Assembly: GCA_019454045.1 (NCBI GenBank)
Contig: SKCR01006533.1
Coordinates: 1-64,000, forward strand
Direction of reading: 5' to 3'
Source of the DNA: Zanthoxylum bungeanum
Taxonomy: Eukaryota; Streptophyta; Magnoliopsida; Sapindales; Rutaceae
Length of the DNA: 64,000 nt
Shown: one piece after another, positions 34,830 through 47,058 of the stretch
Numbering within the stretch: the stretch's first letter is position 1
How the letters are laid out: each line of letters opens with the position of its first letter
The notes under the pieces: generated by a model
Database searches by the model: none
Told to the model about the DNA's origin: nothing
What the model saw: the letters and a program-made list of their open reading frames with translations, nothing else
Made by a program: the position numbers and the translations under genes

Positions 34830-35610
34830 CATCAAGTGACACTTTATTTAAATGTATTGCTAGCACATCATTTATTGAGTCACTTCGAAGTATTTGAGGT
34901 TCTCTCATTGTGATGGCTGATGAAATTTTCTCTCTTCTTGTTCCTCTTATCCTCATCCCATTTAATCTCAATTTGAGCCTGGGCCATGGCATGGTCCATG
35001 GTGTAGCATCAGAACTTGGTCATCTTCTTATAGAGCCCACTATCTACGAGTAGACCATTCCTAAAAGCTTCCACCGTGGTAGGCTGATGGAGATCCGAAA
35101 TGGATATTCTTTCTTTGTTGAAACGGGCCACGTAGCTTCACAAGCATTCTTCTTTTTGTTGCTGGATCATATTGAGGTCGTCTGTAGTTTTCTCGAGCTT
35201 ACAAGAGCTTGCAAAGTGCTCTACACACTTGTCTGCCAGCTGTTGGTATGACCCAATGGATCTGTATGAGAGATTGATGAACTAAGTGAGGACTGGGCCT
35301 GCTAATGTCTCTCCAAATCCTCTTCACATTGCAGCCTCCCATTGGTGTGGAGCTAGACCCGTTGACATTATTTTGTATTTGTAATGGACAACATGGTCGT
35401 CTGGGTCTGTGGATCTATCATACCACTTCATATCTGGTGGGCTGAACTTTCGTGGGAGTTCAATAGAAGAAATAGATCAAAAAAAGGGAGTATCTGAGAT
35501 CGTGCCGGCTCGATATTTTCTCACTGGTAGTCTGACACCAGGTAGGTTGGAGAGAATTTCATCTTTGAACTCCTGTATTTCTTTGCGCATGGTGGAGGCA
35601 ACTTGCCGTG
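34830..35610 (-). pseudogene. Decayed gag of outer gypsy element, main part
   Basis: Minus-strand translation gives MKWYDRSTDPDDHVVHYKYK, GFGETLAGPVLT, INLSYRSIGSYQQLADKCVE, QQKEECLRSYVARFNKERIS and TMDHAMAQAQIEIKWDEDK. This is the Retrotrans_gag capsid layout of Tat-group elements. Several in-frame stops are present. The Tat element inserted at 35610/52698 cut off its N-terminal part. No zinc knuckle or pol follows; tandem repeats begin instead. Confidence 0.8.
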
Positions 35611-36290
35611 TGTAGGCATTGCATTTTCGCATGTGAAACCCGATTATGAGCCTCATTTCGAGGCACTACCTTTTGAGTCACGAAAGCCGCGGGAAACAGA
35701 TATCGGAAGGGGAAATTTAGAATAAACAAGCTCACTGTCTTCGTTAGTGCTGCGTTCGCTACTTCGTTCGAACGGAAAACAGATTGCGGGTGTTCGTGTC
35801 GCGTTCGAGGAAGCGTTCGAACAATGTCGGTAATTCTGGTTTTGCTGCTAGCCTCACACCCAGCCCTTTTAGCTCCCCAAAGCCCATAAAACACATCCCA
35901 AATTAAATAAATAATATTAATTTAAATATTAACATAAAATAAAATATTTAAACCATTTACCAATTAAATAAAATATTTACCTAACTTAAACTAAAATCAT
36001 GCCTAATTTAAATAATTGAATATATTATATACTAAAACTAAAAAGAAGATATGCCTAATTAAAATCAATCCTAACCAATTAAAGCCAATCATATATTTGA
36101 CTTCCTAATCTAATAAGATAATTACCAATATAAAATATTTGTATTCCTAAACCAACACAAATTAAATATTACAATTTCCTAATTTAAAATATCTTGTCCC
36201 CCCTCAATCTTGTGTATACCTTTCTCATCCCTCATAATTTGGAAACAAGATCTCTTCCTTGTGAGACAAGGTGAAACCCTAGACATCTTC

Positions 36291-36298
36291 TATATAAA
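36291..36298 (+). promoter_or_regulatory. TATA box of Tat 5' LTR
   Basis: TATATAAA is followed by CAACCCCTAACC and stands out between CCCTAGACATCTTC and GC-containing sequence. The 3' LTR and the inverted solo LTR have the same box at the matching place. Confidence 0.6.
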
Positions 36299-37199
36299 CA
36301 ACCCCTAACCAAAGCCATTGTCTCATTGACACATAGAATTCACACCCAAACTCTCTCGAAATCTCTCTAGACTCTCGAATCCACACATAATAAACACACT
36401 TGACATATACACAAAAAAAGAGAACAAAGAACCCACCACAAGCCACCACCCTCCATAGTCGAATCCAAAGCACCAACAACCCTCCATAGCCGAATCCAGA
36501 ACACACCAAACTCACCCTTAGCCGAATCCTAAAACACGCCTAAACAACCTCCTAAATTACCTTAAAACAGCAGCCCAAATCCTTAAAAAACAGTAACATA
36601 AAAACTGCATAGATAATCTTAAAAATAATCACATACAATTGCACTAAGAACCCACACAAACTTGGAATAGTTCATTGAAAACGTTTAACAGGTGGCCCGT
36701 GCAGTGAGCAGCAAGACAGAGGCCGAATAGGAGCAGAACAGAGTTTGAACCGCAAGCAAAACAGCAAAGCAGTGAGCTAGGAGGCAAACCAGTGAACCAG
36801 AAAAGTTGCGGAGCTTTACCCCCTTCCGATTTTCGTGAAACGCGAGTCCGAGAGACAGCTTAAAAGGTTAGACCTGAGGGTATCTTTCACACTTATTCTC
36901 ATTTTATTTTCTGGTCATTTATTTTGATTATATTTTCTGTATTTGTGGCATTCGTTGTGTGTATGATGTATGTTGTGGGTATTGGATGAATGGAAGAGTG
37001 TCGTCTCTTGTGGTATATAGGATGGAAACCCAGACGTAAATTCCATAGCCGAATCCGAATGGACGGTAGTGCGGTCTGTACTTGGGACACAACTCCACGT
37101 ACCACTTGAGTAAACGGCACATTCTCTTGTTTTGTGTTGCTTTTATTTATTTATTTTTCGTCATTTAAATTATGTATGTTGCTTATCCCCGTATGATAC

Positions 37200-37690
37200 G
37201 ATCGAGTGCATGGGCTTAGTAAGTGCGATGAAAGGTCCCCTAATTGGAGGGGTTAAAATCCTTCACCACGATGCTTTGCCGCACCGATTGATGTGTGTTC
37301 GGTTGAATGCAAGATACGTTCAATCGAGCATACTTAGTTTGATATGATTGTCTTTATTTTCGTATACATAATTCAATCGAGCGCATGGGCTTAGTAAGTG
37401 TGATGTGAGATCCCCTATGGGGAGGGGCTAAAAGCCCTTTACCACGATGCTTTGCCGCGCCGATTGATGTGTGTTCGTTTGGATACAAGATACGTTCAAT
37501 CGGGCACACTATGTCTGATATTATTTATTTCATGTGTTGTGATGTGACGCGCATGGGCTTAGTATGTTGGTCTAAAGGTCCTCTCTTTGAGAGATCAAGA
37601 GCCCCAAAAGGCCACCTTTACGGCAGTACTTCGCCGCGACCCTTTATTTTGTTGTTTATGTATTGCGTCCCATTTCATGCATCAGGTCTG
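37200..37690 (+). repeat. Three units of about 170 bp in Tat LTR
   Basis: The phrase ATGGGCTTAGTA starts units at 37210, 37385 and 37553. Each continues with a hairpin-prone segment such as CCCCTATGGGGAGGGG and then ACCACGATGCTTTGCCGC. The same block is in the 3' LTR (51225-51700) and, inverted, at about 40970-41430. Confidence 0.8.
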
Positions 37691-37694
37691 TTCC

Positions 37695-37985
37695 CGTTCG
37701 AACGCGTTTACGAACGCAACTCGAACGCGCATGCGTTTTTTCCTTATCATGCATCAGGTCTCATTTCCGTTCGAACGCGTTTACGAACGCCATACGAACG
37801 TGAGCATTCTGTTTCATTTCCGTTCGAACGCATTTACGAACGCCATACGAACGTGAGCATTCTGTTTCATTTCCGTTCGAACTCGTTATCAAACGCCATA
37901 CGAACGCGAGCATTCTGTTTCATTTCCGTTCGAACGCGTTATCAAACGCCATACGAACGCAAACCTTCCGTTTACCGTTCGAACG
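37695..37985 (+). repeat. 53-bp array of CGTTCGAACG palindromes, 5' LTR
   Basis: CGTTCGAACG or a one-base variant occurs at 37695, 37768, 37821, 37874, 37927 and 37976. Four consecutive copies are exactly 53 bp apart. Each unit also has ACGAACGCCATACGAACG and GTTTCATTTC. Equivalent arrays lie in the 3' LTR (51710-52006) and, inverted, at 40680-40935. Confidence 0.85.
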
Positions 37986-38677
37986 CGTTTACGAACGCTA
38001 CACGAACGCGCACCCACTGAACTGAGTCCTCTTTATTAGATTTCATGCATAGTTTTCCTAGTAGCTATCTCCACATGTATAAATGCAAATATGTTAATGT
38101 ATTACAATTCATATGCTTATGTCATGATAACATTTGTGTATTATTCCTTGCGGTATATCGGATGGAAACCCAGACGTAAATTCCGTAGCCGATTCCGAAT
38201 GGACGGTAGTGCGGTCTGTACTTGGGCTACAATTCCACGTACCGCTTGGAAAAGTGCCCATATGTGTGCTTGTATGGTTAATATGTGTGCTTGTGTTTTC
38301 CTGAATGTGATATGTAAATAAAGTTGTATGTTCGTTGCTATCTTGATATATGTTAAGCATGCAATTTTAAATGTGAGATATATGTGAAATGCGTACATAA
38401 GTTTTATTTTGCATATGAGAATTTTGAAGCATGATACTCCTGGAAATAAGTGTTACTTAAGCTTGATTAAATTAGTACATAAATCCTTTCATTACAAGTG
38501 ACATAAGTAAGGGACCATTCCGAACCCAACGGTTTGAGGTCTTCCCTTGCGAGGGGTGAGTGCGGCCTTAAATCTTTGTCCCGGTTCACACCGGGTGGCG
38601 ACTCCATGTTATTTAGTCCTTCCTAACTAGGCCGCGAGCCTAGGAACGGCGTCGCCCAGGTTCTGTTGTCCACAGTC

Positions 38678-38695
38678 TGGCGACTCCACTGGGGA
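38678..38695 (+). promoter_or_regulatory. Primer-binding site of Tat element
   Basis: TGGCGACTCCACTGGGGA begins 3 nt after the LTR. This site type is common in Tat/Ogre elements. I do not assign the tRNA with certainty. Confidence 0.7.
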
Positions 38696-39832
38696 TAGAA
38701 AGTTGGCCCCGAAATATTGTCTTGTAATGTTTGGATTTATGTTTTAATTAACCATGTCTATAGTGGATAAAGTGGGGGTTTAATCAAGGGCACTTTGAGG
38801 CTAGGTAATGGTTTGGTGTCTTCCTTCACTCACTACCTTTCTAGAAGCAAAAGCTGTGAGGACACCTATATGGCCATCTACTCGTAGCCTTTGTGATGGA
38901 CTAATTTGGAGGACTCGTTGTTTATTCCTGACTCCAAGCGATAAGAGCCTAAGAGGCTTGGGTATTTAAGTGAGCCTCGCTCCACCTTCCCTCTGGGGAA
39001 TCTACAACGGGAAATCCATTTGACAGTCCGTCACACACCATAGCTCATTGGCACGTACCTTAGTGTATAAAAAGGGATACGCTCACTTGGTCGCTTGAAC
39101 CCTTGAGTGGGGAGACCTAGTTGTGGGCTATCCTTCGCCAGTGAGAGCCTTTGTCCATACTCTTGCAAATCCACCCGTAGACTGGTTTGTATGGTTAAAG
39201 TAACAATTATTCCCTTGAGAATGTGCTTATGGACCATCCTCATTTGGATGCAGTTGGACTATTGTCAGAAATGCGGGCTTGCTGGGCCATTTAAACTGGG
39301 GCAAGTTCGTACTTTATGATTATTAGGCCCAAGGCTTCTGAAATATTGATGGGCCATTATGTAAAAATTATTATGTTATGCATTATCTCCCTTCTATGCT
39401 TATGTTTGGGAACATCATCGTTTGGATCCATTTGGACCATTTGTCATGGGATATGGGCTTGTTGGGCCATTTAAACTGGGACAAGGATGTATCCCATGAC
39501 TATTGGGCCAAAGGCGTTTAAGTGTTGGTGGGCCACCTTGTGCTTGTTTTCGGAATATTATCATTTGGATTTAGTTGGGCTATTTGCCATAAGACATGAA
39601 CTCGTTGGGCCATTTAAACCGGGACGGGTTCACCCTTATGACAGTTGTCCCAAAAGCTTTCAAAATGATAATAGGCCGATTTGTTTGAGAATTTTATTTG
39701 ATTTAATACGTGTTATATACTTCTTATGCATATCATGCATGCATATACCTTGTTGACATCCTCTATGTCTTAAAAGACAACATAGATACCGTTTGGGTTA
39801 GAGAAGGGACAAGGCTCACCAAAAGAACAAGT
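38696..39832 (+). other. Leader of Tat element with tandem repeats
   Basis: No ORF with a known domain is present. Three decayed units of about 120-180 bp (near 39237, 39418 and 39556) share GGGCTTGTTGGGCCATTTAAAC and ATGGGCCA-type phrases. Confidence 0.6.
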
Positions 39833-40012
39833 ATGAGTGAATCCGATAATGAGGTGTCCCGTATGGATCAGTTAGAGAATGGTCTAGCCAAGATCACTGA
39901 ACAGTTGCAGTCTTTGACTACTGCTATGGCTGGTATAGCTGGGTCTCGTGCCAGGGTTCATTCTGGGGATGTGAGGCAAGAGGAATCTCCGAACAGATTG
40001 GGGGATGATATC
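39833..40012 (+). pseudogene. Tat gag, N-terminal part
   Basis: The ATG at 39833 opens MSESDNEVSRMDQLENGL followed by a Gln/Leu-rich, coiled-coil-like stretch. This is the usual start of Tat-lineage Gag. The frame runs straight into an inverted solo LTR at 40013, which cuts the gene. Confidence 0.75.
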
Positions 40013-43007
40013 TGTAGGACACAGGACCTGGGCGACGCCGTTCCTAGGCTCGCGGCCTAGTTTGGGAAGTACTGAATAACATGGAGTCGCCACCCCACCG
40101 GTGTGAACCGGGACAAAGATTTAAGGCCGCACTCACCCCTCGCAAGGGAAGACCTCAAACCGTTGGGTTCGGAATGGTCCCTTACTTATGTCACTTGTAA
40201 TGAAAGGATTCATGTAATAATTTAACTAAGCTTAAGTAACACTTATTTCCAATAGTATCATGCTTCTAAATTCTCATGTGTAAAATAAAACTCATGTACG
40301 CATTTCACATATATCTTACATTCAAATTTGCATGCTTAACATATATCAAGATAGCAACGAACATACAATTTTGCATATTACATTCAGGAAAACACAAGCA
40401 CACATATTGACCATACACACACATATTGGCACTCTTCCAAACGGTACGTGGAATTGTAGCCCAAGTACAGACCGCACTACCGTCCATTCGGAGTCGGCTA
40501 CGGAATTTACGTCTGGGTTTCCATCCGATATACCGCAAGAAACAATACCCAAATATTACATTGACATAAGCATACGAATTGTAATACATTGACACATTTG
40601 CATAAGAAAGATCAATCAATAGGCAATTATGCATGGATATGATAAGACAGACTCAGTTCAGTGTGTGCACGTTCGTGTAGCGTTCGTAAACGCGTTCGAA
40701 CGGAAATGAAACAGAATGCTCACGTTCGAGTAGCGTTCGTAAACGCGTTCGAACGGAAATGAAACAGAATGCTCACGTTCGAGTAGCGTTCGTAAACCGT
40801 TCGAACGGAAATGAAACAGAATGCTCACGTTCGAGTAGCGTTCGTAAACGCGTTCGAACGGAAATGAGACCTGATGCATGATAAGGCAAAATTTATGCGC
40901 GTTCGAGTTGCGTTCGTGAACGCGTTCGAACGGATACGGACCTGATGCAATACATAAACAGAAAATAAAAGGGCGCGGCGAAGCACTGCCGTAAAGGTGA
41001 CCTTTTGGGGCTCTTGATCTCTCAAAAGAGGACCTTTAGACCAACATGCTAAGCCCATGCGCGTCATATCACACATGCAAGAATAGAACCAATCATATCA
41101 ACCAAGTATGCCCGATTGAACGCATCTTACATCCAATCCGAACCACGTCAACCGGCGCGGCAAAGCATCGTGGTAAAGGGCTTTTAGCCCCTCCCCATAG
41201 GGGATCTCACAACACACTTACTAAGCCCATGCGCTCGATTGACTTATACATACGAAAATAAAGATAATAATATCAAACTAAGTATGCTCGATTGAACGTA
41301 TCTTGCGTCCAACCGAACATACATCAACCGGCTGCGGCGAAGTAGTGTCACGAAGGTGGCCTTTCGGCTCTTTGTCTCACAAATGAGGACCTTTGGACTA
41401 ACTCACTAAGCCCATGCGCTTGGTTGAATCATACAAAAATAAACAATATATTGAATTCAAGAGAAAACTAAATAAACAAAAACAACGCAACGAAAGAGAG
41501 ATGGTGCCGTTTACTCAAGCGGTACGGGAGTTGTGGCCCGAGTATAGATCATATTACCGTCCATTCGGAATCGGCTATGAAATTTATGTCCGGGTTTCCA
41601 TCCGATATACCGCGAGAGTTGACACATCTCTCATTCATCTAATGCCCACGACATATTACATCTCATAATTCATGCATATTTACATACTCAAAAATCACAA
41701 CACACATTTCAACATTACAATCATACAAGAATACTTAATAACTAATGCGGAAAAGGAAAACAAGTGTGAAAGATACCATCAGGTCTAACCTTTAAGCCGT
41801 CTCTCGGACTCACGTTCCACGAAGATCGAAAGGGGGTAAAGCTCCGCAACTTTTCTGGTCCCTGGTTCAACGTCCTAGCTCACTGCTTCGCTGCTTTGCT
41901 TATTGTTTGAACTCCGTTCTGCTCCTATTCGGCTCCTGTTTTGCTGCTCACTGCACGGGCTACCTATTTCAATTTTTTTCAAAGAACTATTCCAAGTGTG
42001 GGGGGGCGGTTCTTAGTGCAATTAAAAGTGATTATTTTTAGGTTCTATGTAGTTTTCTAAGTTACTGTTTTTTAAGGATTTGGCTACTGTTTTAAGGCAA
42101 TCTAGGAGGTTGTTTTGGCGTGTTTTAGAATTCGGCTATGGGGGAGTTTGGGTTCGGCTATGGAGGGTGGTCTTGTGGTGGTTTCTTTGTTTTCTTTTTG
42201 TGTGTGTATGAAGTGTTTTCTCTTGGATGTGTTTTGGGTGTGTAGAGAGAGTTTAAGAGAAAAAATGAGAGAGCTTGGGTGTGAATGTGTGTTGTGTGAA
42301 GGAGAGGAATGGCCTTGGTTAGGGGTTGTTTATATAGAAGATGGCTAGGGTACACCTTTTTCTCACAAGGAAAGATCTTGTTTCCAAATTAGGAGAGATG
42401 AGAAAGGTATACACAAGATTAAGGGGGGACAAGATAGTTTACTTTAGGAAGTTGTAATATTTAATTTGTGTTGGTTTAGGAATACAAATATTTTATATTG
42501 GTAAATATCTTATTAGATAGGAAGTCAAATATATGATTGGATTTAATTGGTTAAGAGTGATTTTAATTTGGTATGATTATTTTGTGATTTAGTATGTGAT
42601 TTGTTTAATTTAGTCATGATTTTAGTTTAAGTTGGTAATTGATTATTTTAATTGGTAAATGATTTAAATCTGTTTTTATTTAATGTTTAATATTTAATTT
42701 AATATTTCTTCTTTCCTTTGGGCTGTGTTTTATGGGCTTTGGGGCGCTAAATGGGCTGGGTGCAGGCTAGCAGCAAAACCCAGATTCCGACCACCCGTTC
42801 GAACGCTCTCTCGAACGCTACAACGAACGCCCGCCATCCGTTTCCCGTTCGAACAAAGTAACGAACGCCGCACCCACGAAGACAGTGAGCTTGCTTATTC
42901 TGATTCCCCCTTTCGATATCCGTTTCCCGCGGCATCCGTGACTCAAAGGTAGTTGTCTCCAAATAAGACTCCTCATCGGGTTTCACATGCGAAAGGCAAT
43001 GCCTACA
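40013..43007 (-). mobile_element. Inverted solo LTR of the same Tat family
   Basis: It is 2995 bp, reverse-complementary to the Tat LTRs over its whole length, with TGTAGGACACAGG and GCAATGCCTACA ends. A perfect target duplication ATATC flanks it (40008-40012, 43008-43012). It differs from both flanking LTRs more than they differ from each other, so it came from another family member. It has its own TATA box on the minus strand (42329-42336). It interrupts gag. Confidence 0.9.
42329..42336 (-). promoter_or_regulatory. TATA box of inverted solo LTR
   Basis: The minus strand reads TATATAAA followed by CAACCCCTAACC, matching the Tat LTR promoter. It points toward the 5' LTR promoter at 36291. 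Confidence 0.55.
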
Positions 43008-43012
43008 ATATC

Positions 43013-44162
43013 CCCGCTTTTGATGATGAGATGGCAGAGTATGCAGCAGGCAAGAGCTGGGTCTCAGGCAGAGTTACAGAAACTTCGGGATCAGTTTGAG
43101 TCGGTTACCCGCAAGATGAGGGGTAGAATGAGGATTTGCTGGATTATGACACATTGACTTTTGAGGAACAGTTGCCTGCACAGTTCAAAATGCCGGATAT
43201 GGCTAAGTTCAACGGGAATGGGGATCCGAGGGTGCATCTCCGACAGTTGTATCAGTCATGAGTTCAGTTGGCTTATCTCAGCGCCAGGTACAGAAAATGT
43301 TTGGAATGTCGCTTGAAGGAGCTCCCGTGGTATGGTACCACAGTTTGGAGAAGAAAGTAAAGGAAGATTGGAGGGAGTTGGCCGATGCTTCCTCCTGAAG
43401 CAATATGTCACTGACTTGGAGATCGATTTGTCACTCCGTGATCTGGAGAATGTTAAGCAGAAAGCGGAGGAGAATTTTAAGGAGTATGTGGACCGGTGGA
43501 GGGGTCAATTATTGAAAATGCAGACTAGGCCTTCAGAGAAGGATCAGATCAAGATGATTATCAAGGGCACCAAGCCCTCCATTTACGGCAAGTTGAGGAG
43601 GATGACCTCCATGATTGCAGACTTTCGGCAGTTGAGGGAAACTGTCATGGATATTGAGGAAGAAGAGGCCGAGAATAGAAAATTCTATGGTCTAAACAGG
43701 AGGCCCATTGGGGGAACATCGGGAACAAAGCCCGTTTCTGCTGAAATTGCTGCTATCCGAAACAGGCAGTTTTCCAACTTGGGAAGGCCCCTGTCTAAGG
43801 TGCTAGAGAAATTGAAGAGGCAAGGGCTTTTAAAACCATTGGATACCAAACCATTACCCAATCCCCTACCATCACATTATAACCTAAGCCTTTACTGCCA
43901 TTTCCACCAACAAAAAGGCCATGACACTGACAACTGCGCCCGACTCCGCCATGAAATCCAAGACCTAATAGACTCCAAGAAAGTACCCAACCCAGAAACG
44001 GAACAGCCCGACACACACAGAAACCCCTTACCCAACTACCGTGCCGTACCACCACCAGCCTACATGATCAATTCTGGCCTCCCAGAAGACCTTGTCCTAA
44101 AATCCTTTCACCCTCAAGCCTTTGCCTGGGAATCTGGGATAGTACTAGTGAGGATGAGTTGA
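43013..44162 (+). pseudogene. Tat gag, main part with zinc-knuckle-like end
   Basis: Pieces in order are LTFEEQLPAQFKMPDMAKFN, GNGDPRVHLR, a long open part from 43332 with NFKEYVDRWRGQLLKMQTRP and RRMTSMIADFRQLRETVMDI, and YCHFHQQKGHDTDNCARLRH near the end. The last motif is the Cys-His cluster of Tat Gag. A stop at 43258 and frame changes before 43332 break the gene. The frame ends at TGA 44160. Confidence 0.85.
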
Positions 44163-44220
44163 GCAGAAGAAAAACTTTTGGCTTGATTTCTCTAGCAGTG
44201 ATGAGGAGGAAGTAAGGGGA

Positions 44221-45234
44221 ATGACACGTAGCGGTCGTTTTTACAATGATATGGCGGAGAAGGGTAAGGAAGCTTTGACAGATGGTAGAGAAGTGGTTGA
44301 GACTGCAGAAAGTACTGAAGGGGATGTAGTGCTGAGGCAATTGAGGAAGACTAGAGCACAAGTGAGTATCTGGGAACTATTATGTACATCTCGGGAGCAT
44401 AGACAGGCTATGGTTGAGGCCTTGAGCAAGATTGTGGTACCGGAGGATGCCAACCCCGCAATGTTTGTTGGGTCGGTTCAGAAAGAAGCTTTGCAGATAT
44501 CCTTTTCTGAGGATGAACTCCCGGCGGAGGGAAGAAATCATAACAGGCCTCTATTTATCAGGGCCGAGGTGAGGGGCAAGAAAACTTCATGTGTGATGGT
44601 GGATGACGGTTCGTCCATCAATGTGTGCCCGTTGAAAATTCTGGCGAGATTGGGTATGAAAGCAACAGACTTGGACCCCTCCAGTATGACTATTAAAGCT
44701 TATGATGACAGTAAGCGGGGAGTTGAGGGTACCTTTGTGGCCATGGTCAAGGTAGGGCCGATTGAAGATGAGGTTGAGTTCACAGTGCTGGACATCCCAG
44801 CCACTTTTGCCTTATTGTTGGGAAGGCCTTGGTTTCACAGACTTGGGGGCGTGCCTTCCACTTTGCATTAGATGATCAAATTCCCGTATGAGGGAGAAAT
44901 TGTTACCATCCGGGCTGAGTTAGATAATGCCGTGGCTGCCTTGGAGATACCACATTTCACGAGGTTCCAGGTATCAGCCACTTTTGAGGAGTGGGTGGAT
45001 CCTAGGGTGGCTAGGATTATGGAGAAAATGAAGTTTGAGCCAGGTAAAGGTTCGAAATTGCCGGATTTCAGAGGACAAACTACTCGGAAGGGTTTGGGGT
45101 ACAAATCTGACGAAGAAAAGCCAAAGGTCAAGAAAAAGGGCCTGAGACTGATGGAATGCTTTGTGAAAGCTTCAGGGTATCAAGGAGAGCCTGAACCTGT
45201 GGAAGTCAATGGGATTGTGGTGCCTGGGGTTTGA
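44221..45234 (+). pseudogene. Tat aspartic protease with G-patch-like tail
   Basis: The frame carries VMVDDGSSINVCPLKIL, where DGS is the protease active site, and LLLGRPWFHRLGGVPSTLH. A TAG at 44869-44871 stands where I expect Gln and the same frame continues with MIKFPYEGEIVTI. Further on, RKGLGYKSDEE resembles a G-patch, which Tat/Ogre elements carry after the protease. A frameshift follows near 45235. Confidence 0.82.
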
Positions 45235-45579
45235 GATCTTCCAGGATTTGTTGGGCGAGAAACCACTGACTGGAGAAGCTGTGGAAACAGAGATTTGGGA
45301 AGAAGAATTAATAAAGTTAGAGAGCCTGACTCTGGAAGAAGATGAGAAGCCTGAGGAAGACCTGATTGCAGAGGAAGAAGTGTCTCTAGATGATGAAGAC
45401 ATTTACCTTCCTGATTTGTTTGAATGTACTTCCGCATTATCCAATAATAAAGACATTTCTTTTGCTTACTTGCCTGAGTCATTTCCGTTTACTCTGCATG
45501 AATCAAGCATATTTGACATCAGTTCAGCCAGAACTATTGCATTAAACTTGGGTACACTTGAGAACCCCAAGAAATTTTA

Positions 45580-46600
45580 ATTGCAAGTGAAGTAACCTCC
45601 GAAGAGAGGGAGAAACTAGAAGAAGTGTTGGTCAGATATGCCAAAGTATTTGCTTGGTCTTATGAGGACATGCCCGGGGTAGACAGAAACATTGCCCAGC
45701 ACACAATACCAACTTATCCGAATATGAGGCCAGTAAAGCAGAAACTTCGACGGATGAGACCAGAATGGGCTGAGAAAGTCAGAGAGGAAGTTAAGAACAG
45801 ATAGATGTGGGGTTCCTGGAAGTGGTAAAATATCCTGAATGGTTGGCTAACATAGTACCGATACCGAAGAAAGATGGGAAGGTCAGAATGTGTAGACTAC
45901 AGAGATCTCAATAAAGCCTGTCCGAAAGATGATTTCCCTTTGCCGCATATAGATGTTCTGGTTGATAGTGCGGCTTTGTCTGCTATGTATTCATTTGCAG
46001 ATGGATTTTCAGGGTACAATCAGGTTCTTATGGCTGAGGAAGATAAACACAAGACTGCATTGTTACCGAGTGGGGGGTACCTATTGTTACAAGGTGATGC
46101 CGTTTGGGCTTAAGAACGCAGGAGCTACTTATCAGCGGATGGCCACTACACTCTTCCATGACTTGATGCACAAAGAGATTGAGGTGTATGTGGATGACAT
46201 GATGGTGAAATCAGAAACGAGAGTTGGGCATATTGAGGCATTGGAAAGGGGTTCCTTCAGAAAGTTGACAGATATAACCTGCGGCTTAACCCCAAGAAAT
46301 GTGTTTGGGGTGACATCAGGGATATTGCTTGGTCATACAGTGGGAATGGCGGGATAGAGGTAGACTCCGAAAAGATCAAGGCAATCACAGAAATGCCTGC
46401 ACCGAAGACAGAAAAGGAAGTCAGGGCATTCTTGGGAAATATTCAGTACATCAGTCGGTTTATTGCCAAGTTGACATCGGTATGTGAGCCTATCTTCAAA
46501 CTGTTGAGAAAAGATCAGCCAGTGAGATGGAATGAACAGTGTCAGACCGCCTTCGACAGAATCAGAGAGTACTTGGTGAAGCCACCGTATTGAAACCTCC
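45580..46600 (+). pseudogene. Tat reverse transcriptase
   Basis: Fragments in order are KVFAWSYEDMPG, MRPVKQKLRRMRPE, WLANIVPIPKKDGKVRMC, DYRDLNKACPKDDFPLPHID, KVMPFGLKNAGATYQRM, the catalytic YVDDM (about 46190) and AFLGNIQYISRFIAKL. Frame changes near 45800, 45875, 46070 and 46345 and stops make it non-coding. It is a Tat-group RT by these motifs. Confidence 0.88.
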
Positions 46601-47010
46601 GAGGCCGGGTAGACCTTTGATATTGTATTTGGCTATAGAATCAGAAGCATTGGGGGGTATGATGGTACAGGCAGATGAGACAGGGGTGGGAACATGCAGT
46701 TTATTATCTGAGTAAGAAGATGCTCCCGTATGAGGCTCGATATCAGGAGGTTGAGAAGATCTGTCTTGCGGTGGTATGAGCTTCCAGAAAGTTGCGACAT
46801 TACTTCCAGTCTTACAAGATCCAGGTGGTGGCAAAGGAGAATCCTCTGAAATATCTTCATTCAGTGCCTTCACTAGTGGGAAAACTGGGCCGATGGTTGG
46901 TATTGTTGACAGAGTTTGACATTGTAGTATCTCACCTCCAAAGTGATCAAGGGACGAGCAGTAGCGGAATTTCTGGCATTGCAACCTGTTGTGGGGGATC
47001 AGTATAAGTT
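46600..47010 (+). pseudogene. Tat RNase H, first domain
   Basis: Translations give RPLILYLAIESEALGGMM, then KKMLPYEARYQEVEKIC and RKLRHYFQSYKIQVV. The pieces lie in different frames. This is the gypsy RNase H directly after RT. Confidence 0.75.
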
Positions 47011-47058
47011 TGAGTTTCCAGATGAAGAGATCCAAGCAATAACATTCAGAGATGGAAG

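Larger units (their letters stand above)
35611..38674 (+). repeat. 5' LTR of Tat element, 3064 bp
   Basis: It starts TGTAGGCATTGC and ends TTGTCCACA. Inside are a TATA box (36291), two copies of a 107-bp block (37011-37120, 38152-38258), three units of about 170 bp (from 37210, 37385, 37553), and a 53-bp array with CGTTCGAACG palindromes (37695-37985). The 183-codon open stretch at 37469-38020 runs through these repeats and is not a gene. Confidence 0.92.

Noticed and set aside
37695..37985. CRISPR-like look of evenly spaced short repeats
   Set aside because: The spacers are themselves repeats, the setting is a plant LTR, and there are no cas genes.
37469..38020. 183-codon open frame in the Tat LTR
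   Set aside because: It runs through the 53-bp palindrome array and the 170-bp repeats; the stops are few because the repeat is GC-rich. No domain, and the same frame is disrupted in the 3' LTR.
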